Shown here: piece by piece, positions 34,701 through 43,083 of the stretch
Position numbering within the stretch: the first letter of the stretch is position 1
How the letters are laid out: the number at the start of each line of letters is the position of its first letter
DNA from: SB11 sp037968475
GTDB lineage: Bacteria; Bacteroidota; Bacteroidia; UBA8524
Assembly: GCA_037968475.1 (NCBI GenBank)
Contig: JBBKVO010000001.1
Coordinates: 248,001 to 312,000 of the forward strand
DNA: 64,000 bases
Reading direction: 5' to 3'
Translations under genes and position numbers: made by a program
The notes under the pieces: generated by a model
The model's database searches: none
Told to the model about the DNA's origin: nothing
The model's input: only the letters and a program-made list of their open reading frames with translations

Positions 34701-36155
34701 ACAGGAACAACCGTGCGCCTTCGCCCCGTTATTATGACGGCTATGGTGGCCTCGCTGGGTTTTTTGCCTATGGCTCTCTCCAATTCATCAGGGGCTGAGG
34801 TGCAAAGGCCGTTGGCTACTGTGGTAATAGGCGGATTAATTACAGCCACATTACTTACACTTTTGGTACTACCTATTTTGTATTCGTATTTTGAAAAATC
34901 AACCAAAAAGAAAAATAAAATACAAGCAGGCACATTGGTCGTAATAGCTTTTATGTTGCTACCCACGCTAGGCAATAGTCAAACGCCTATCACCCTAGAA
35001 ACGGCCATAAACACAGCCATAACCAATAATTTTAGAGTTGAAGCTGCCCGCCAAAAAGTAAATCAAAGCCAGTTATTAAAGAAAACAGCAAGCGATGTAG
35101 GCAAAACCAATGTTAATGTAATGCTGGGGCAGTATAACAGTATAAAAAACGATAATAGTTTCACTGTTAGTCAAAGCCTGCCATTTCCAACACTTTTTGG
35201 TAAACGCGCCCAGTTGGCAAGTGCCCAAATAAAAAGTAGCCAAATAGAGCTGGGTATTACTGAAAACGACCTTGTAATAGCTGTAAAGCAAGCATGGTAT
35301 GGTATTTTATATCTAACAGAAAAACAAAATCTTCTTTTTGAACAAGATAGCATATATGCTAATTTTTCCCGTTCATCAACAGCGCGATACAATGCCGGCG
35401 AGGCTAACTTATTGGAGAAAACCACAGCACAAACTCAATACGGACTATCACAAAACAGTGTGGTGCAAAACAAGGCCGAAATAAACAAGCTGTATACCCA
35501 ACTAAAAACGCTGTTAAATACTGATGATAGCATTGTTATAGCTGATGAAAAACTGAGTCCAAAAGCAATGCAATTGGCAGCCGATGGCAGTCAATTAGCT
35601 AATAACCCAGCCCTGCAATGGTGGCAACAACAACAAGCTATTGCCAATAAACAAAAGAAGGTAGATATAGCCCAAACCCTGCCCGATATATCGGTAGGGT
35701 ATTTTAGCCAAACCCTTATAGGTACGCAAGATATAAACGGTAGTCCTACCTATTTCGGGTCTGATAAGCGGTTTACAGGCTTGCAGTTGGGGCTATCCAT
35801 CCCATTATGGTATAGGCCGCAGGGTGCAAAAATTAGTGCCGCACAGGTGCAAAAAAATATTGCCCAAAACCAGTACCAACAAGCCGAGGCCGATTTGCAA
35901 AACCAATTCTCGCAAGCCTTGCAAGAATTGCAAAAAAGCCAAACCACTATGGATTATTATACCGCCCAAGCCTTGCCCAATGCGCAGCTAATACTAACGC
36001 AAGCACAGCAAGCATGGCAAAGCGGTGAAATTGGCTATATAGAGTATTTGCAAAGCCTCAATACAGCTTTAGGCATTAGGCAAGATGCAGTGTTGGCCGT
36101 GCACAACTACAATATGGCAGTTATAGCAATAGAATATTTATCAGGTAAAAAATAA
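31800..36155 (+). CDS. CusA/CzcA-type heavy-metal RND pump fused to a TolC-like outer membrane channel
   Basis: Residues 1-1035 are a complete HME-RND pump: FDKIIAYSIKNKLVVGLFVLG at the N-terminus, VPDITNNQVQV, the proton-relay helix DFGLIVDGAVIIVE (Asp401, Asp407, Glu414), and a second set of six helices ending near 1030. A short hydrophobic segment (about 1043-1058) ending LGNSQ then looks like a signal peptide. Residues ~1062-1451 form a TolC/CusC-type outer membrane factor (TLETAINTAITNNFRVEAARQK, helical repeats with TAQTQYGLSQNSV). The pump exports divalent or monovalent metal ions. Start chosen at MFDKII; a GTG 12 codons upstream is less likely. Adaptor gene follows after 12 bp. Confidence 0.93.
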   Translation: MFDKIIAYSIKNKLVVGLFVLGLIAWGGVSLTQLPIDAVPDITNNQVQVITASPSLAAQDIERLVTFPVEQTMATIPGIEEIRSFSRFGLSVVTIVFKEDIEIYWAREQISQRLAEAKNQIPAGVGSPEMAPVTSGLGEIFQYVIHTKEGFEGKYDAMELRTIQDWYVRRQLLGTEGVADVSSFGGYLKQYEIAIDPDKLRSAGVTMDEIFVALERNNQNTGGAYIDKNPEAWFIRSEGLVGSIADIENIAVKSATGGMPILVRNVAKVQLGHATRYGAMTRNAEGEVVGAVVMMLKGANSSKVIKNVKDRIAQIEKSLPEGVVIEPYLDRTKLVDNAIGTVTKNLAEGALIVIFVLVLLLGNMRAGLIVASVIPLAMLFAVGMMQLFGVSGNLMSLGAIDFGLIVDGAVIIVEATMHHLGARKLQNKLTQDEMDEEVYQSALKIRKSAAFGEIIILIVYLPILALVGIEGKMFRPMAQTVSFAILGAFILSLTYVPMVSALLLNKKISHKRTISDKIMDFFQRLYSPVIRFALRKKVAVVSAAFIAFAAALLLFVNMGGEFIPTLDEGDFAIETRVLTGSSLGHTIEMAQKASDIIIKNFPEATEVIGKIGSSEIPTDPMPIEACDLIVMLKPKSEWTSAHTREELAEKMAKKLEALPGVTFGFQQPIQMRFNELMTGARQDVVLKIYGEDLDKLTQYAEKAGKLIGGVEGAVDIYVEKSTGLQQIVVDIDREKIARYGLDIEAVNRTLRTGFAGEVAGKIFEGEKRFDMVVRLDRENRDAIADVRGLYVYTPKGQAIPLEQVANIEYRTGPNQIQRDDAKRRIIVGFNVRGRDVQSIVEEVQVLLDKKLPLDAGYYTTYGGTFKNLEEARQRLAIAVPIALLLIFVLLYFTFKSIKQGLLIFTAIPLSAIGGVLALWLRGMPFSISAGVGFIALFGVAVLNGIVLIAEFNRLKKEGYTNMNRIILTGTTVRLRPVIMTAMVASLGFLPMALSNSSGAEVQRPLATVVIGGLITATLLTLLVLPILYSYFEKSTKKKNKIQAGTLVVIAFMLLPTLGNSQTPITLETAINTAITNNFRVEAARQKVNQSQLLKKTASDVGKTNVNVMLGQYNSIKNDNSFTVSQSLPFPTLFGKRAQLASAQIKSSQIELGITENDLVIAVKQAWYGILYLTEKQNLLFEQDSIYANFSRSSTARYNAGEANLLEKTTAQTQYGLSQNSVVQNKAEINKLYTQLKTLLNTDDSIVIADEKLSPKAMQLAADGSQLANNPALQWWQQQQAIANKQKKVDIAQTLPDISVGYFSQTLIGTQDINGSPTYFGSDKRFTGLQLGLSIPLWYRPQGAKISAAQVQKNIAQNQYQQAEADLQNQFSQALQELQKSQTTMDYYTAQALPNAQLILTQAQQAWQSGEIGYIEYLQSLNTALGIRQDAVLAVHNYNMAVIAIEYLSGKK

Positions 36156-36167
36156 GAATTACACCCA

Positions 36168-37358
36168 ATGAAATTTAATAAAATAATATATATACTGCTT
36201 TTTGTACCCTTTCTGTTTTCGTGCAAAAGCAACGATACCACCCCAAAAACCACCGAAGACAGCACCGCAGTTCATCAAGACCATGTTAATATGGTTGAGC
36301 TAAATGCCATACAAGCAAAAAATGCCAATATTGGTTTTGGTTCGATAGAAATGCGTCAACTAAGTGGCTCAATAAAAGTCAGCGGAATGTTGGATGTTCC
36401 GCCGCAAAATCTTGTATCGGTTACGGCACCTTTAGGTGGTTTTTTAAGCTCGACAGAGTTGTTGCAAGGGATGCGTGTGAAAAAAGGACAGGTAATAGCT
36501 GTATTAAAAAGCAACGACTATATACAACTGCAACAAAACTATTTGGAAAACCTTAGCAAGCTTGAGTTTTTGCAGGCTGAATATGAACGTCAACAAACAC
36601 TTGCCAAAGAAAATGTGAATGCCCAAAAGACTTTGCAACAAGCCAAAGCCGATTATGAAGGCACAAAGGCAACTGTTAGTGGGCTAAAAGCCCGATTGCA
36701 AGTGGCGGGAGTGAATGCTGCAAAAATTGAAAAAGACGGCATACAAGAAACCTTTGTTATTACTGCACCTATTAATGGGTATGTAACCCAAGTAAATGTG
36801 AATATTGGGGCGTTTATTAATCCCGGTGTTGAGATGTTTAGAATTGTAGATACCGAACATTTGCACGCTGAAATACGTGTATTTGAGCGCGATTTGAGTA
36901 AGGTGAAGCTAAACAATATTGTATACTTTAGTATAGCCCACGAGGGTAAGCAGCGCAAAGCCCATGTATACCTTATTGGACGAGAAATTGAAGCCGACCG
37001 AACTGTGCGCATACATTGCCATTTAGATAATGAAGACCCTGAACTTTTACCTGGTATGTATATAAATGCCATTATAGAAACACAAAGCAGTAAAGTGCCT
37101 GCTTTGCCTGATGCGGCTATAATAACCTACGAGGATAAACGCTATATCTTTATTGCTAAAGGTAGCAAAACCGAAAATGGTGAAGAAATGCAAGAGTATG
37201 AAATGGTAGAAGTAAAAACAGGTTTTAGCGAAATGGGCTACACCGAAGTATTAGTGCCTGAAAACGTAAATATTACCCAACAAAAAATAGTTACCCAAGG
37301 GGCATATATGCTGTTGGCTAAAATGTTTAATAGCGAAGAAGAAGGGCACGGGCATTAA
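36168..37358 (+). CDS. RND efflux periplasmic adaptor lipoprotein (CusB/CzcB-like)
   Basis: Lipobox FLFSC near residue 19. Beta-barrel and lipoyl parts: SGMLDVPPQNLVSVTAPLGG, MRVKKGQVIAVLKSNDYIQLQ, a coiled hairpin (about 118-185: LENLSKLEFLQAEYERQQTLA), then ITAPINGYVTQVNVNIGAFI and a membrane-proximal end. It links the inner-membrane pump to the TolC part. A short His-rich tail (EEEGHGH) may bind metal. Last gene of the efflux operon. Confidence 0.94.
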   Translation: MKFNKIIYILLFVPFLFSCKSNDTTPKTTEDSTAVHQDHVNMVELNAIQAKNANIGFGSIEMRQLSGSIKVSGMLDVPPQNLVSVTAPLGGFLSSTELLQGMRVKKGQVIAVLKSNDYIQLQQNYLENLSKLEFLQAEYERQQTLAKENVNAQKTLQQAKADYEGTKATVSGLKARLQVAGVNAAKIEKDGIQETFVITAPINGYVTQVNVNIGAFINPGVEMFRIVDTEHLHAEIRVFERDLSKVKLNNIVYFSIAHEGKQRKAHVYLIGREIEADRTVRIHCHLDNEDPELLPGMYINAIIETQSSKVPALPDAAIITYEDKRYIFIAKGSKTENGEEMQEYEMVEVKTGFSEMGYTEVLVPENVNITQQKIVTQGAYMLLAKMFNSEEEGHGH

Positions 37359-37377
37359 TTTTTGATTTATAGATTTA

Positions 37378-37412
37378 GGAAAGAATAAACACAGTTTATC
37401 CTTTCTTTTTTT
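37378..37412 (+). terminator. Probable terminator of the efflux operon
   Basis: A stem of about 12 bp with one internal mismatch (GGAAAGAATAAAC against GTTTATCCTTTC), 3-nt loop, followed by seven Ts just before the mobile element. Confidence 0.55.
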
Positions 37413-37420
37413 ATTAAATA

Positions 37421-37611
37421 ACGTGAGTACGGGATAAGAAACTCCATTTACAGCGGGTTAAAACCCACTGCTTTTGCTATTACAGCCCACAAGACGACTT
37501 AAGTCGTCTTGTGGGCTGTATTTTTGATAGAATAGGTTTTCAATCCTATTTAAAAAATGTTAACTACCTTATAAACAACACATTATGTAATCTATTATAT
37601 CGAACTCACGT
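37421..37611. mobile_element. MITE-like element, copy 3 (191 bp, inverted)
   Basis: Ends ACGTGAGTAC and, inward from the right, ACGTGAGTTC; flanked by TAAATA at 37415-37420 and 37612-37617. It is the reverse complement of copies 1 and 2: GGGTTAAAACCC hairpin first, then the palindrome (37479-37520, arms with CCCACAAGACGAC), then the AGGTTTTCAATCCT hairpin. No coding capacity. Confidence 0.82.
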
Positions 37612-37639
37612 TAAATACATTTCCCTGAATTTAGATTAT

Positions 37640-38180
37640 ATCACGGCGTTCATTGTCCCCCTTGTGCATTATCGTCCTGAGCGAAGACGAAGTATGGAGC
37701 GAAGCCAGTCATTCCTGCGAAGGCAGGAATCTGAGCGTGGAATGACGATAGCCAAACAGCTCGCAGATTCCAAATCAAGTTTTGAATGACTGCCGCCCGC
37801 ACCATAGCACTGAGGCGTTCCTTCAAGCGTCCACGCTTGAAGTCTATTCTTAGTTCGAGTCCACTCGAAATTTTGTTTGTAGCGGGACGCTACCAGTTAA
37901 TATCTCGAAGCGAGGACGCTTCGAGGAACTGGGGGGTGTCCTTAGCACAGATTCCAAATCAAGTTTTGAATGACTGCCGCCCGCACCATAGCACTGAGGC
38001 GTTCCTTCAAGCGTCCACGCTTAAAGTCTATTAACTTAGTTCGAGTCCACTCGAAATTTTGTTTGTAGCGGGACGCTACCAGTTAATACCTCGAAGCAAG
38101 GACGCTTCGAGGAACGGGGGGTACTTTTAATTTGTGCGGACGCTCTATTATTTTCGGCACAAGAGGACTCTTGCTCCAGC
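37640..38180. repeat. Composite intergenic repeat block with a duplicated hairpin array
   Basis: Gene-free stretch between the efflux operon and bioY. Contents: a CATTGTCCCCCTTGTG...CCTGAGCGAAG module near 37657-37690, an inverted GTCATTCC element (37708-37790), then two copies (about 37775-37932 and 37958-38118) of a hairpin array: TTCAAGCGTCCACGCTTGAA, TTCGAGTCCACTCGAA, GTAGCGGGACGCTAC, CTCGAAGCGAGGACGCTTCGAG. It ends with a GCGGACGCTC...CCAGCC module at 38135-38180, 8 bp before the bioY stop. Confidence 0.8.
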
Positions 38181-38187
38181 CAGTTAG

Positions 38188-38736
38188 CTATTCCTCGGCC
38201 TCTTTTTCGCTAGGTATATATTTTTTTATCACCCAATACAGCACTGATACTATTACCGATTTTAGTATGGCTGCGGGTAGCAGGCTATAAAAACCGTTCT
38301 TTATAGTGTAAAGCAAGGGCAACCCTTTGTAAAAAGCACCCCAAGCTACACCGCAAATAAGTATAAGTGCGTGTGCCATTAACAGCCACGAAAATATGGT
38401 GAACCAATCTTTAAATTTATCCTTAACGCCTGAAATTAGAAGCACTGCCAAAGGAAAACTAACTACGTAGCCGGCGGTATAACCTTGATAAAATTCTTTA
38501 CCAAAAACATCGCCACTAAAAACAGGAAAATACAAACCTGCTATCATGTATAGCAAAGTACCCAATAGGTTGGCTTGCCTGCCAAAATACAATACAGTAA
38601 CGCATAACGATAGTGTTTGCAGGGTAAGGGGTATAATGCCTAATTCAATTTTTAGCTTTGCTCCTGCTATCAATCCACCTGTAACAATGGCAGCTTGCCA
38701 TAAGGCGTGTTTTTCTATTTTATACGTAAATTTCAT
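38188..38736 (-). CDS. bioY: BioY family biotin transporter (ECF S component)
   Basis: Six-helix integral membrane protein that binds biotin. Signatures: ELGIIPLTLQTLSLCVTVLYFG near residue 32, LGTLLYMIAGLYFPVF, and FYQGYTAGYVVSFPLAVLLISG. 182 aa is the usual size. No ATPase or EcfT partner is adjacent, as is common for BioY, which can work alone or share a module. Repeats approach its stop codon within 8 bp, so no separate terminator is visible. Confidence 0.9.
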   Translation of the reverse strand: MKFTYKIEKHALWQAAIVTGGLIAGAKLKIELGIIPLTLQTLSLCVTVLYFGRQANLLGTLLYMIAGLYFPVFSGDVFGKEFYQGYTAGYVVSFPLAVLLISGVKDKFKDWFTIFSWLLMAHALILICGVAWGAFYKGLPLLYTIKNGFYSLLPAAILKSVIVSVLYWVIKKYIPSEKEAEE

Positions 38737-38833
38737 TTGCAGGGCGCAAAATTAACCATTGTGGCGGGTTTACGGTAGATTGTATTTAAAGTTTTGATTT
38801 TTAGTTAATGAGAGGGAAGGAGTAGACGGTAAA

Positions 38834-39760
38834 CTACTCGGGTTTTTCAGTACTTTTTTCGGGAGAGTTTTCTTGTGGGGTGGGTGGGTTTTGTAGTTCT
38901 TCAAGTGCTTTTTGTTTCTTTTCTTCATCTTCGGGAGATAGAAAATGGATTAGCCCTTTTTTCACCTCTTCATCACCATTAATAAATATTTTGTATACGT
39001 AGGTATTGGTGATGATATTATCTCTTGTTATAGTGTTTATAGGATTTTTCAGCTCAGGGAAAATAGCAACTACTTGGTAAGATAAGTCGTAAATCATTAG
39101 GCTTACTGTGCCGCGCTTAAGCATATCTTTGGGCACTATCACCTTAAAATCATACAGTACTTTTCTATTTTCAGGGTCAAACTTTATTTGCTCGCGCCAC
39201 AAATCAATCAATCGTGGTGGTACTTTTCCCTTAGCTCCATATATAATTTCTTCTAACCTAAAACTAAGCTTTGTGTTTACCGCAGGTTCTGTGTTTGCCA
39301 GTCTGTATTTAGAATAGGGAACGACATATACCACAAGATTTTCAAGGTCGCGATTGCTACACTCAATAATCAGGTTTTCTATGCCCAGTCCTAATGTGTC
39401 AATATTAATATGAAGTGGTATAGGCTTGGCATCAAAGTTTTCCAAATTTCGCATGAAAAAATTACCACCTGTATCAATTACCAATGCGCTGCCATTGGTT
39501 TCAAACAAAATAAACTCGGTATTTATTATGTGCGAAAACTCAAGCGCATACACATTTTCATCAGGCAATGTGCGACCTGCTTTGTTTTTTAGTTTTGCGC
39601 TATCACTAGCAAGCAGGGTGTTAAACAGAAATACCTTTTTATAGTCGGTAGCCGTAGTAATATCATAAGATATTGTTTGTTGCCCGTGCAAGCGGATACA
39701 CAAAATTATTCCTATTAGTACAAATAGGCAGGTTTTAATATGGGCTATGCCATCACTCAA
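38834..39760 (-). CDS. Hypothetical secreted protein
   Basis: No family recognised. N-terminal hydrophobic stretch (CLFVLIGIILCIRLHGQQ) reads as a signal peptide, so the protein is probably periplasmic or on the surface. The body is beta-rich (EFILFETNGSALVIDTGGNFF, LENLVVYVVPYSKY). The C-terminus is highly charged with a Pro/Glu-rich tail (LQNPPTPQENSPEK). It follows another secreted unknown by 12 bp on the same strand; both end with segments like NTYVYKIFINGDEEVKKG and YTYKIEVYDGTLIKKG, so they may be distant relatives. Confidence 0.65.
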   Translation of the reverse strand: MSDGIAHIKTCLFVLIGIILCIRLHGQQTISYDITTATDYKKVFLFNTLLASDSAKLKNKAGRTLPDENVYALEFSHIINTEFILFETNGSALVIDTGGNFFMRNLENFDAKPIPLHINIDTLGLGIENLIIECSNRDLENLVVYVVPYSKYRLANTEPAVNTKLSFRLEEIIYGAKGKVPPRLIDLWREQIKFDPENRKVLYDFKVIVPKDMLKRGTVSLMIYDLSYQVVAIFPELKNPINTITRDNIITNTYVYKIFINGDEEVKKGLIHFLSPEDEEKKQKALEELQNPPTPQENSPEKSTEKPE

Positions 39761-39772
39761 GCTCGTCGGGTA

Positions 39773-40573
39773 TTATTTTTTTAGGGTTACTTCCCCTTTT
39801 TTTATCAGGGTGCCGTCATAAACTTCTATTTTATACGTGTACTTGCCTTTTGGTAAATCGTTTATATAAACAATATTTTCAGCAGCACGCATATTTATAA
39901 AATCTTTTACCTCTTTCCCCCTTTTATCATACAACCAAAAATTTACCGATACAAGCTGGGTAAGGTACTCACGCGGCAGCATTACCAACAATGCTTTTTT
40001 ATCATCTTTAACACTGGTTTTTTCGGCCACTTTTTGTATAAATGTAGCGGGCTGTTTGCCAGTAACATTAGCGTATGTTTCTTCGATATTTATTTTTAGT
40101 ACCACTGTGCCGCAGGCAATGGTCTCTTTTCCTTTTTTTATGCTTTCGCCTGTGGTGTGGGCTACAACTACGTTTAGGATGTTTTTGTCGGTTTCATCGG
40201 GCACTATATAGGCCACTGCTCCCGCCGTCCAGCAAGGACTTTCGCTTAAAAAATATTTTAAAAATATTTCGCGTTTGCCATTTTTGGCTTTAAAGTATAG
40301 CGATAGGCTACGGTCGGTTTCGATATAGTAATCGTTATAGGTGTATATAGATATACGCTCGCCATAGTTTACTATGGCAGGTTGTATGGCTGCTTTGTTT
40401 ATTTGCCTGTTGTAGGCTATTGCTGTTGCAAAGCCACTATCGGGTTTATAAAACAAATAGCTGCTGCCTGCATTATCAGGCATGGGGGCTATATAAAAAT
40501 CTTCTGTTTGTGCGGTTAGAGGTAAAAATATACCAAATAGCACAAGGCAAAACAGGCTTTTAATCAAATTCAT
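39773..40573 (-). CDS. Hypothetical secreted protein
   Basis: Signal peptide MNLIKSLFCLVLFGIFLPLTAQ, then about 245 residues with no recognised domain. The final part (LPKGKYTYKIEVYDGTLIKKGEVTLKK) resembles the last strands of T9SS-type sorting domains, but the rest of such a domain is not clear. Start taken at this Met; the open frame extends 18 codons further without a signal-like sequence. Lies 12 bp upstream of the next secreted unknown. Confidence 0.65.
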   Translation of the reverse strand: MNLIKSLFCLVLFGIFLPLTAQTEDFYIAPMPDNAGSSYLFYKPDSGFATAIAYNRQINKAAIQPAIVNYGERISIYTYNDYYIETDRSLSLYFKAKNGKREIFLKYFLSESPCWTAGAVAYIVPDETDKNILNVVVAHTTGESIKKGKETIACGTVVLKINIEETYANVTGKQPATFIQKVAEKTSVKDDKKALLVMLPREYLTQLVSVNFWLYDKRGKEVKDFINMRAAENIVYINDLPKGKYTYKIEVYDGTLIKKGEVTLKK

Positions 40574-40598
40574 CTTTTCAAAGGTATTATTACAAAGA

Positions 40599-40637
40599 CA
40601 AAAAAGCTGCCAGTGTTTTATGCACAAGCAGCTTTTT
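40599..40637 (-). terminator. Terminator of the upstream secreted-protein gene
   Basis: Stem AAAAAGCTGC/GCAGCTTTTT around a 17-nt loop. The A run on the plus strand gives a U run for the minus-strand transcript coming from the gene at 40748. Confidence 0.7.
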
Positions 40638-40747
40638 GGTGTATACTATGCTGAATAGTGTTTAATTTTTAGGAAGAATATGTGCTTTTGACGTGGATAT
40701 CAGCCGCACACAGTTTTGTAATTTGAAAAACGCGATTTAAATTTAGT

Positions 40748-41401
40748 CTACTTTATTTCGAAGTTTTGAAAGATGGCATTGGCAGGGAAATCATTAAAGC
40801 TATTGGCAGTTAAGGTATACGTTCCGCTAAAATCAGCCTCTTTTTTTACTTCGTATATGGTTTGACTAAAACGAACATAACTGTCGGCTTTTGTTGAAGA
40901 AGTGGTATAATTTTGTTTTTCGGTTAGTGATAAACCTGCATTTTCTAACGGGTTTAGGTTTAAAGCGGCATATTTAGTTTGATCATCTTTTTTATTGGGT
41001 ATAGACTGTTCTACCACCAAGTATTGTTTTTGTTGATGAACTACTTGGCGCACTATTACTTGATTTTTTTGTGCAGGCAATGCTTCGGCCACTTGTATTG
41101 ATACTGAATCGGTAGTTAATTCTTTACCGTCTATTTTAAAAGTAAATGGCCCTACCCACATAGTACCTGCTTGGGTTACCTGTTTGTTTATTGTTATTTC
41201 TGATTTTATAAGATAATCATCAGTAAAGAAACTTTTTTCTTTTTCTGTTGATGCTGAGGGGTTATCAAACAATACTTGTATTAGTATTTCATCGCCTACA
41301 CGCGGTGCTATGGTTCTAACAACAAGTTTTGCCTGTGCTTGGGCTGCGGTGCTTAGTAAACTTGCTACAAGTAGTACTAAGGAGGTTTTAACTATTTGCA
41401 T
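40748..41401 (-). CDS. Hypothetical secreted protein (BatD-like features uncertain)
   Basis: Signal peptide MQIVKTSLVLLVASLLSTAAQAQ; the mature part begins AKLVVRTIAPRVGDEILIQVLF, an opening reminiscent of BatD-type beta domains, but at 217 aa it lacks the rest of that family. Hypothetical function. The frame extends to 41488, but a strong terminator for rny lies in that extension, so the later Met is the better start. Flanked by terminators on both sides, so it is a single-gene transcript. Confidence 0.7.
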   Translation of the reverse strand: MQIVKTSLVLLVASLLSTAAQAQAKLVVRTIAPRVGDEILIQVLFDNPSASTEKEKSFFTDDYLIKSEITINKQVTQAGTMWVGPFTFKIDGKELTTDSVSIQVAEALPAQKNQVIVRQVVHQQKQYLVVEQSIPNKKDDQTKYAALNLNPLENAGLSLTEKQNYTTSSTKADSYVRFSQTIYEVKKEADFSGTYTLTANSFNDFPANAIFQNFEIK

Positions 41402-41423
41402 AATTGATGTAAGGTTAGTGCAT

Positions 41424-41456
41424 AAAAAAAGCCAAGCTACATTGTAGCTTGGCTTT
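41424..41456 (-). terminator. Terminator of the pheT-zapA-rny operon
   Basis: Perfect 13-bp stem AAAGCCAAGCTAC/GTAGCTTGGCTTT with a 3-nt loop; seven As on the plus strand (41424-41430) give the U run for minus-strand transcription from rny. Confidence 0.9.
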
Positions 41457-41477
41457 ATAACGTTAGTTAAATAACTT

Positions 41478-43019
41478 TTATTTTGCAAAGTTTACCGCAC
41501 GACGCTCACGTATAACGGTAACTTTTATTTGGCCGGGGTAAATCATTTCTTTCATTATACGTTGGCTAATATCAAACGATAGCATTTCTGCTTTATCATC
41601 AGATACTTTTTCGCTTTCTACCATAACGCGTAGTTCGCGGCCTGCTTGTATAGCAAATGCTTTGCTTACACCGTCGTATGAAAGAGCAAGGTTTTCCAAG
41701 TCTTTCAAACGTTTCATATAGTTTTCTACATCTTCGCGGCGAGCACCAGGGCGTGAGCCTGATATAGCATCACAAGCCTGAATGATAGGCGATAGCATAG
41801 AAGTCATTTCTATCTCGTCGTGGTGGGCACCTATGGCGTTTACTACTTCGGGGTGTTCTTTGTACTTCTCGGCCAACTTCATACCCAACAATGCGTGAGG
41901 AGTTTCAGCATCTTCATCGGGCACTTTACCAATATCGTGTAGTAGACCTGCGCGTTTGGCTAGTTTCACATTTAAGCCCAACTCAGCAGCCATAGTAGCA
42001 CAAAGGTTGGCTACCTCGCGGCTGTGTTGCAATAGGTTTTGTCCGTATGATGAACGGTAGCGCATACGCCCTACCATACGCACCAATTCAGGATGTAAGC
42101 CATGCACACCCAAATCTATACAAGTACGTTCGCCTATTTCTATTACTTCTTCTTCAAGTTGTTTTTTGGTTTTTGACACCACTTCCTCGATACGAGCTGG
42201 GTGTATACGACCGTCAGTTACCAACCTATGTAGTGATAGGCGGGCAATTTCGCGGCGAATAGGGTCGAAGCCAGAAAGTATAATAGCCTCAGGGGTATCA
42301 TCCACTATAATTTCAATACCTGTGGCAGCTTCAAGGGCGCGTATGTTACGGCCTTCACGACCAATAATACGACCTTTTACCTCGTCGCTTTCGATATTAA
42401 ATACCGATACTGAGTTTTCTATTGCCAACTCGGCAGCGGTACGTTGTATGGTTTGTATTACCACACGGCGAGCTTCTTTGGTAGCGGTTAGCTTGGCTTC
42501 GTCAACAATATCTTTTACCCTTGCTGATGCTTCTGATGATGCTTCGGCGGTAAGTGTTTCTACCAATTGGGCTTTTGCTTCGTCTGCTGATATATTGGCA
42601 ATTTTTTCCAACTGTTTCACTTGTTGTAGGTGAAACTTATCTAAGTCTTCTTTTTTCTTAGAAACTAATTCAAGTTGGTCACTTAGGCTTTCTTTAATAC
42701 TATCCAGCTCTTTTTCTTTTTTGTTTTGGCTTTCAAGTTTTTGGTTTAGGCTTTGTTCTTTTTGCTTCAGCCTGTTTTCTATTTGTAGAGCATTTTGGTT
42801 TTTGGCATTTGTTTCTTTTTCATGCTCTTCTTTTAGGCGCAAAAAATGTTCTTTAGCCTCCAATTGCTTATCTTTTTTAATCATTTCAGCCTTGTGTTTG
42901 GCTTCACTAATTAAATCGTTCGCTGCTTTTTTGTTCCGTTGGTTTATAACAAACCCTGCTATTACAGCCCCCAGCGCGAGGGACCCTAAAATGGATACGA
43001 TAAGGATAATACTGTCCAT
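41478..43019 (-). CDS. rny: Ribonuclease Y
   Basis: Membrane-anchored endoribonuclease that starts mRNA decay. N-terminal transmembrane helix (ILIVSILGSLALGAVIAGFVI), a long coiled coil (about 25-150), a KH domain (KGRIIGREGRNIRALEAATGIEIIVDDTPE, about 213-242) and the HD domain with His361-Asp362 in LLHDIGKVPDED plus HHDEIEMTS. 513 aa is typical. Last gene of the pheT-coiled coil-zapA-rny group. Confidence 0.97.
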   Translation of the reverse strand: MDSIILIVSILGSLALGAVIAGFVINQRNKKAANDLISEAKHKAEMIKKDKQLEAKEHFLRLKEEHEKETNAKNQNALQIENRLKQKEQSLNQKLESQNKKEKELDSIKESLSDQLELVSKKKEDLDKFHLQQVKQLEKIANISADEAKAQLVETLTAEASSEASARVKDIVDEAKLTATKEARRVVIQTIQRTAAELAIENSVSVFNIESDEVKGRIIGREGRNIRALEAATGIEIIVDDTPEAIILSGFDPIRREIARLSLHRLVTDGRIHPARIEEVVSKTKKQLEEEVIEIGERTCIDLGVHGLHPELVRMVGRMRYRSSYGQNLLQHSREVANLCATMAAELGLNVKLAKRAGLLHDIGKVPDEDAETPHALLGMKLAEKYKEHPEVVNAIGAHHDEIEMTSMLSPIIQACDAISGSRPGARREDVENYMKRLKDLENLALSYDGVSKAFAIQAGRELRVMVESEKVSDDKAEMLSFDISQRIMKEMIYPGQIKVTVIRERRAVNFAK

Positions 43020-43083
43020 ACTTGTTCTTTAGCTTTCGTTAGGCTTTAATACTACAAACAAAACAAAGATGGTAAAAAGAAGA

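Noticed and set aside
37640..38180. CRISPR array
   Set aside because: Repeats are palindromic hairpins of different sequence in duplicated blocks, not identical direct repeats with unique spacers, and no cas gene is present.
41402..41488. Upstream extension of the secreted protein at 40748
   Set aside because: It would run through the strong rny terminator and has no signal character; the Met at 41401 begins a clear signal peptide.
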